Shown here piece by piece: positions 60,445-64,000 of a stretch of DNA of 64,000 nt. The stretch spans positions 248,001-312,000 of the forward strand of contig CP087990.1 in NCBI GenBank assembly GCA_021044545.1. Reading direction: 5' to 3'. This DNA is from Comamonadaceae bacterium M7527. GTDB lineage: Bacteria; Pseudomonadota; Gammaproteobacteria; Burkholderiales; Burkholderiaceae_C. The notes under the pieces were generated by a model. It saw only the letters and a list, made by a program, of their open reading frames with translations. It ran no database searches and was not told the DNA's origin. Both the position numbers and the translations under genes were made by a program. The first letter of the stretch is position 1, and each line of letters starts with the position of its first letter.

Positions 60445-61644
60445 ATGACCCAACCCCCAAGCCCGGCGCACGTTAACCAACACAGTATCAAAGCACGCCT
60501 GTTGCGTTTGCGTGACCTGGAGCGTGAGCTTAGCGAACCCACAACCTTGCTGGGCAGACGCTATATGGTGTTAATCGCCATGACCATCGTGGCATCCATC
60601 TTCTTTTTGTTTATTGTTGATGAATACCCCAGTTGGTTTCCTACCAACAGTTTGCAAATTTTTATCCCCGAGTTGCTGATTTTTGTCATCTTTACGGTGG
60701 ACTTCATACTGCGCATAACCGTAACCAAGCTGAGCAATTGGCGTGCCGTCTTGCTGCTGTTATGCGACGCTCTGGCGATTGTGCCGTCGGCCATGGTGGT
60801 GTTGGTATTTATGGATGTGGTGCCAGCTGCGCACATTGATTCGCTGGTATTGCTGCGTTTGTTCAGGCTGTTGCGCGTTGTGAAGTTGCTGCGCGTGAGC
60901 AACATCATTGGTGAGGTATTTGGCGCTTCGGTGTTCAGTTTGGTATTTGGCGCCATGGCCGCCCACCTGGGTTTGCGCGTGTTGTTTGTAGAGGTCAGTC
61001 GGGTGAGCTCATTTGACTTGTACGCCTTCTTTGATCGGCCTGTGCTGATGTTGGCGGTGAGTGCTGTGGGCTATGTGTTTGGCATTGCGCTGGCTATTAC
61101 CTTTGGCATCGTAAAGCGCAAGCAAATGGAAATCACCGAGCTACACCGCACAGCGCTTGATGCACTGAATGCCGTTGAGTATGACTTTCAAACAGTGCTA
61201 AAAGATGCGGCAGATCAGGCTGAGGCCAACGGTAGGCGCCCGGATTTTGAGGGTTGGCGTTTGCAGTTGTCGCACTACTTGCAAGAAGAGTTGAGCTACG
61301 AGGCCATGAAGGCCAGCACCAATCAGTTATTGGCCAATATTCGCGACGTGGTGGCCACGCGTCCAAGCATGGATGTGCCGTTTCACGCGGTGCTGACGCA
61401 GCGTATGTCGGCCTTCCTGACCAGAACCCAAGTGTGTTTTCACCCGGCGTTTTACGACTGGCTTAAACGCATTGCCAACCTGTACTTTGTATTGGTGATG
61501 CTGGCCGCACCCGGGCTGACCGGGCTTGGCGCACAGTTGTTGGTGATCTTTGTCTTCCAAGGTCTGGTCGTCATCATTGATGACATGGATCACTCAGTCG
61601 ACAAAGCCGTCACCATCTTTAATTCCAAAATTTTGGACGTTTAA
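60445..61644 (+). CDS. Voltage-sensor-domain-like membrane protein with unusual C-terminus
   Basis: A 399-residue membrane protein from ATG 60445 (MTQPPSPAHV). Helices near 38-58, 72-92, 100-123 and 132-152 look like S1-S4 of a voltage-sensor domain. S4 has basic residues at every third place (R138, R141, R144, K147, R150). S2 has F83 and D86 followed by R90, and S3 has D108 in CDALAIVP, the arrangement of a charge-transfer centre. Helices near 160-182 and 200-222 follow, but I see no selectivity-filter loop. A basic and helical part (224-340) then leads to a hydrophobic segment (344-377) and VVIIDDMDHSVD, faintly like the end of bestrophin or DUF4239 proteins. Function unknown; ion transport is inferred. 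Confidence 0.72.
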   Translation: MTQPPSPAHVNQHSIKARLLRLRDLERELSEPTTLLGRRYMVLIAMTIVASIFFLFIVDEYPSWFPTNSLQIFIPELLIFVIFTVDFILRITVTKLSNWRAVLLLLCDALAIVPSAMVVLVFMDVVPAAHIDSLVLLRLFRLLRVVKLLRVSNIIGEVFGASVFSLVFGAMAAHLGLRVLFVEVSRVSSFDLYAFFDRPVLMLAVSAVGYVFGIALAITFGIVKRKQMEITELHRTALDALNAVEYDFQTVLKDAADQAEANGRRPDFEGWRLQLSHYLQEELSYEAMKASTNQLLANIRDVVATRPSMDVPFHAVLTQRMSAFLTRTQVCFHPAFYDWLKRIANLYFVLVMLAAPGLTGLGAQLLVIFVFQGLVVIIDDMDHSVDKAVTIFNSKILDV

Positions 61645-62105
61645 AGTTTAATTTGCGCAATCATTTCAATTTCAACGCACGCGCCCATGGGTAGTTGCGC
61701 CACACCAAAAGCGCTGCGCGCGTGTGCGCCGACTTCTGGGCCAAACACCTCGCCCAGCAACGCTGAGCAGCCATTGGTCACAATGTGTTGATCGGTGTAA
61801 GTGGGTGTGGAGTTCACCAGGCTCATCACCTTGACGATGCGCACCACTTTGTTCAGGTCCCCTCCCACGGCGGCTTGCAGTGTGCCCATCAAGTCAATGG
61901 CAACAGCGCGAGCAGCGGCCGTGCCAGTTGCCGTGTCTGTGTCCTTACCCAATTGGCCAACCCAAGCGACGCCATTTTGCTTGGCGATATGGCCGCTTAA
62001 AAACACCATGTCGCCGGCGATGGTAAATGGCTTGTAGGCCGCTGCGGGTACGGATACGGGCGGCAGTTCAATGCCGAGTTCTTGTAGTTGCGTGTAAACA
62101 CTCAT
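61641..62105 (-). CDS. RidA family protein
   Basis: A 154-residue member of the Rid (YjgF/YER057c/UK114) family. The conserved arginine lies in HARSAFGVAQLPMGACVEIEMIAQ near the C-terminus. The N-terminal extension (LGIELPPVSVPAAAYKPF) matches the Rid subgroup that keeps the catalytic Arg but is longer than RidA. It may hydrolyse reactive imines. Its stop lies inside the last codons of the convergent voltage-sensor gene (four-base overlap). Confidence 0.88.
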   Translation of the reverse strand: MSVYTQLQELGIELPPVSVPAAAYKPFTIAGDMVFLSGHIAKQNGVAWVGQLGKDTDTATGTAAARAVAIDLMGTLQAAVGGDLNKVVRIVKVMSLVNSTPTYTDQHIVTNGCSALLGEVFGPEVGAHARSAFGVAQLPMGACVEIEMIAQIKL

Positions 62106-62213
62106 AGTGATCTCCGTTTGCGGGTGCTAGGTTAAAAGCGCTCATTCTAGACTTGGCGTGCGATGTGTATCGCTGTGTAAGCGGCTGCACTGTTCAGTTT
62201 GTGGGCTTACACC

Positions 62214-64000
62214 ATGTTGCACCATGACCTACATACTGCGGCTTTGTATCGCCTAGCGCATTGGCCTGGCGCTTTACTGTTCGGCGCGCCTACGGCTTGG
62301 ATGGCAGGTGTGGCCACGCTCATGTTTCAGCCTGACTTGTGGTCGGCGTGGTGTTACAGCGTATTGCTTGCTTTGGCGCTGCTGCTGTTGGCTTGCTGCT
62401 TATGCGACTCATGCGGCTTTTTTCACGTTGCTCAATCACGGTTAAGCCCGTGGTCTAGCTTGCTGGTGAGTATGTTGGCCCTGGCTTTTTTGGGATTTGC
62501 CAGCACAGGGCTGCGAGCCACTCACCGCCAAGCCTTGGGGATTGACCCAAGCATGGAAGGCACAACCGTGTGGGTACGTGGACGCATAGCATCGCTGGTG
62601 CACAGCGACGAGCTTGCAAAGCGCTGGCAGTTTGAGGTGTCGCATGTCAGCACGGTTGCGCCAGACGCTGGCGCTGAGCCTGATTGGTCAGGCGATCAAT
62701 GGCAAGCGTGGCCAACAATGATTGCATTGTCCTGGTACCACGGCGCTAGGGGCGGCAAGGCCTCTGCGCCTTTGCCAGAGCTGCTTGCCACGCAGCAGTG
62801 GCTGCTGCCTGTTCGTCTTAAAGCACCGCATGGCAAGCGAAACCCATTTGGCTTTGACTGGGAGCTGCACGCCTGGAGCCAAGGCTTGAGTGCGGTGGGC
62901 TACGTGGCCAGTCGGGTAAATCAGCAGGCCCAATTGTTGGCGCCTGCGCGCAACACCGGCTGGCTGGCATGGCGCGCGGATACCAAGAAGCGCATTGGCG
63001 CTGCCTTGGCCAGCAGTCCGCGTGTTGCTGGCTTGTTGAGTGCGCTTGTAGTGGGTGACCAAGACGCCATTGCCAGCGCAGACTGGGACTTGTTCAGAGA
63101 CACAGGTGTTGCCCACTTGGTCAGTATCTCTGGTTTACATGTGACCATGTTTGCATGGCTGGCACACGCCTTGTTGTGGGGCTTTTGGCGTGTGCTGGGG
63201 GTTCGTCTAATGGGTCGCGCCAACGCACCAGTGCCCATTGCCGTTGGTGCAGCGCTTGGTGCGTTGGCTTATGCATTGTTTGCGGGTTGGGGCGTTCCCG
63301 CTCAGCGCACGGTATTGATGTTGTTCGCATGGGCTGCGTTAAAGGTCTTTGGCCTACGTTGGTCGTGGCCTGCGGTGTGGCTTTGTGTGTTGGCAGTGGT
63401 TGCGGCTTGGGATCCGTGGTCCGTGCTCAGTGCTGGCTTTTGGCTGAGTTTTGTGGCGGTGGCTGCGCTGCTGGGAGCTGTTGACCGGCAGCCTAGCGTG
63501 GCCGTTGACGTGCCGCTGTCAAAGCGCATGCTTGCAAGCCTGATGGCCTTGTGGCGGGTGCAGTGGCGCTTGAGCCTGGTGCTGGCGCCACTGACGTGGT
63601 TGTTGTTTGGCCAGGTATCTGTAGTGGGTACGTTGGTGAACTTGCTGGCCATACCGCTTGTGAGTTTTGTGGTGTTGCCGCTGGCCATGGTGGGCTTGTT
63701 AGGTGGTGTAACGCAATGGGCTTGGCAGTTGCTGGTGCCTATTGTGCAAGCCGCATTGGCGGGGCTGCAGTGGGCGCAACACTTTGCATGGGCGGTGGCG
63801 CAGCCTGCTGCCTTGCCAAGCTGGCTGGGTGTGAGTGTGGCTTTGTCTGTGTTTGTCATGGCCGCACCTTGGCCCATACGTTGGCGTTTGCAGTGGGCAT
63901 GGGTGGTAGTGGTGGCGCTGTTGTACACGCCGCCTCGGCCTGCCAGCGGCAACTTTGAGATGCTGGCGTTTGACGTGGGGCAAGGCAGTGCTGTGCTGTT
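62214..64000 (+). CDS. comEC: DNA internalization competence protein ComEC/Rec2 (5' part)
   Basis: ComEC forms the inner-membrane channel for single-stranded DNA in natural transformation. From ATG 62214 (MLHHDLHTAALYR) the frame stays open to the window edge, 595 codons. An N-terminal DUF4131 region with helices and an OB-like part comes first. The competence domain signature HLVSISGLHVTMFAW lies near residue 302, followed by GAALGALAYALFAGWGVPAQRT. The last codons, FEMLAFDVGQGSAVLL, start the metallo-beta-lactamase-like nuclease domain, which continues outside. It is divergent from the RidA gene across 108 bases. Confidence 0.92.
   Translation, partial: MLHHDLHTAALYRLAHWPGALLFGAPTAWMAGVATLMFQPDLWSAWCYSVLLALALLLLACCLCDSCGFFHVAQSRLSPWSSLLVSMLALAFLGFASTGLRATHRQALGIDPSMEGTTVWVRGRIASLVHSDELAKRWQFEVSHVSTVAPDAGAEPDWSGDQWQAWPTMIALSWYHGARGGKASAPLPELLATQQWLLPVRLKAPHGKRNPFGFDWELHAWSQGLSAVGYVASRVNQQAQLLAPARNTGWLAWRADTKKRIGAALASSPRVAGLLSALVVGDQDAIASADWDLFRDTGVAHLVSISGLHVTMFAWLAHALLWGFWRVLGVRLMGRANAPVPIAVGAALGALAYALFAGWGVPAQRTVLMLFAWAALKVFGLRWSWPAVWLCVLAVVAAWDPWSVLSAGFWLSFVAVAALLGAVDRQPSVAVDVPLSKRMLASLMALWRVQWRLSLVLAPLTWLLFGQVSVVGTLVNLLAIPLVSFVVLPLAMVGLLGGVTQWAWQLLVPIVQAALAGLQWAQHFAWAVAQPAALPSWLGVSVALSVFVMAAPWPIRWRLQWAWVVVVALLYTPPRPASGNFEMLAFDVGQGSAVL

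Noticed and set aside
1..64000. CRISPR array, phage defense island, secretion or biosynthetic cluster
   Set aside because: No regularly spaced repeats, cas-like, restriction, toxin-antitoxin, NRPS or PKS genes were seen; nearly all genes are core metabolism, respiration or translation.

Overview
The window is about 57-58% GC and reads as one uninterrupted stretch of a Burkholderiales chromosome, most likely Comamonadaceae or a near relative. The pointers are the nuo operon ending in a DUF2818 gene, the ihfA-merR-tRNA-Pro(GGG) block, infC with a non-AUG start ahead of rpmI-rplT-pheS-pheT, the ccoNOQPG-fixH-fnr-hemN order, and class I fumarase. No insertion sequence, integrase, prophage, CRISPR array or rRNA operon is visible.

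Layout: 1-12341 holds complex I genes nuoD (partial) to nuoN plus DUF2818. 12376-19586 holds a NUDIX hydrolase, DUF1178, a BASS transporter, fadD, tRNA-Leu(UAA), a beta-proteobacterial conserved protein, rluE and a UMF1-type MFS transporter. 19622-27224 holds fumarase, acetyl-CoA synthetase, a small cytochrome c, ilvD, lgt and a crotonase. 27228-46886 is a microaerobic, metal and sulfur block: CcoI-like copper ATPase, feoAB with a 49-residue Cys-rich partner, a CPA2 antiporter, SulP, a DUF442-SQR fusion divergent from a persulfide dioxygenase, ccoS, ccoNOQPG, a FixH-like gene, fnr, hemN and a TauE/SafE-like protein. 46883-51807 holds two EamA transporters, isocitrate lyase with operator-like palindromes, and a secreted sugar dehydrogenase. 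51967-60238 is the translation block thrS-infC-rpmI-rplT-pheS-pheT-ihfA-merR-tRNA-Pro. 60445-64000 holds a voltage-sensor-like membrane protein, RidA and the 5' part of comEC.

How it fits together: complex I feeds electrons to a high-affinity cbb3 oxidase. Copper (CcoI), iron (FeoAB) and heme (HemN) supply lie nearby, and FNR is encoded in the same block. FNR-type sites stand before ccoN and hemN, between the SQR fusion and the persulfide dioxygenase, and in weaker form before feoA next to a Fur box. This suggests one oxygen-responsive regulon that includes sulfide or persulfide clearance, which would protect the oxidase. Acs, AceA, FadD, crotonase and fumarase indicate growth on acetate and fatty acids.

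Caution: six conserved genes (nuoM twice, fadD, acs, the copper ATPase, the sugar dehydrogenase, thrS) are broken by small indels, five of the seven in homopolymers or simple repeats. Because several of these genes should be essential, I treat the breaks as probable sequence errors and annotate whole genes across them. The most unusual protein is the orphan at 60445-61644: a canonical-looking voltage-sensor domain joined to an unfamiliar C-terminal membrane module with no recognisable ion-channel pore loop.
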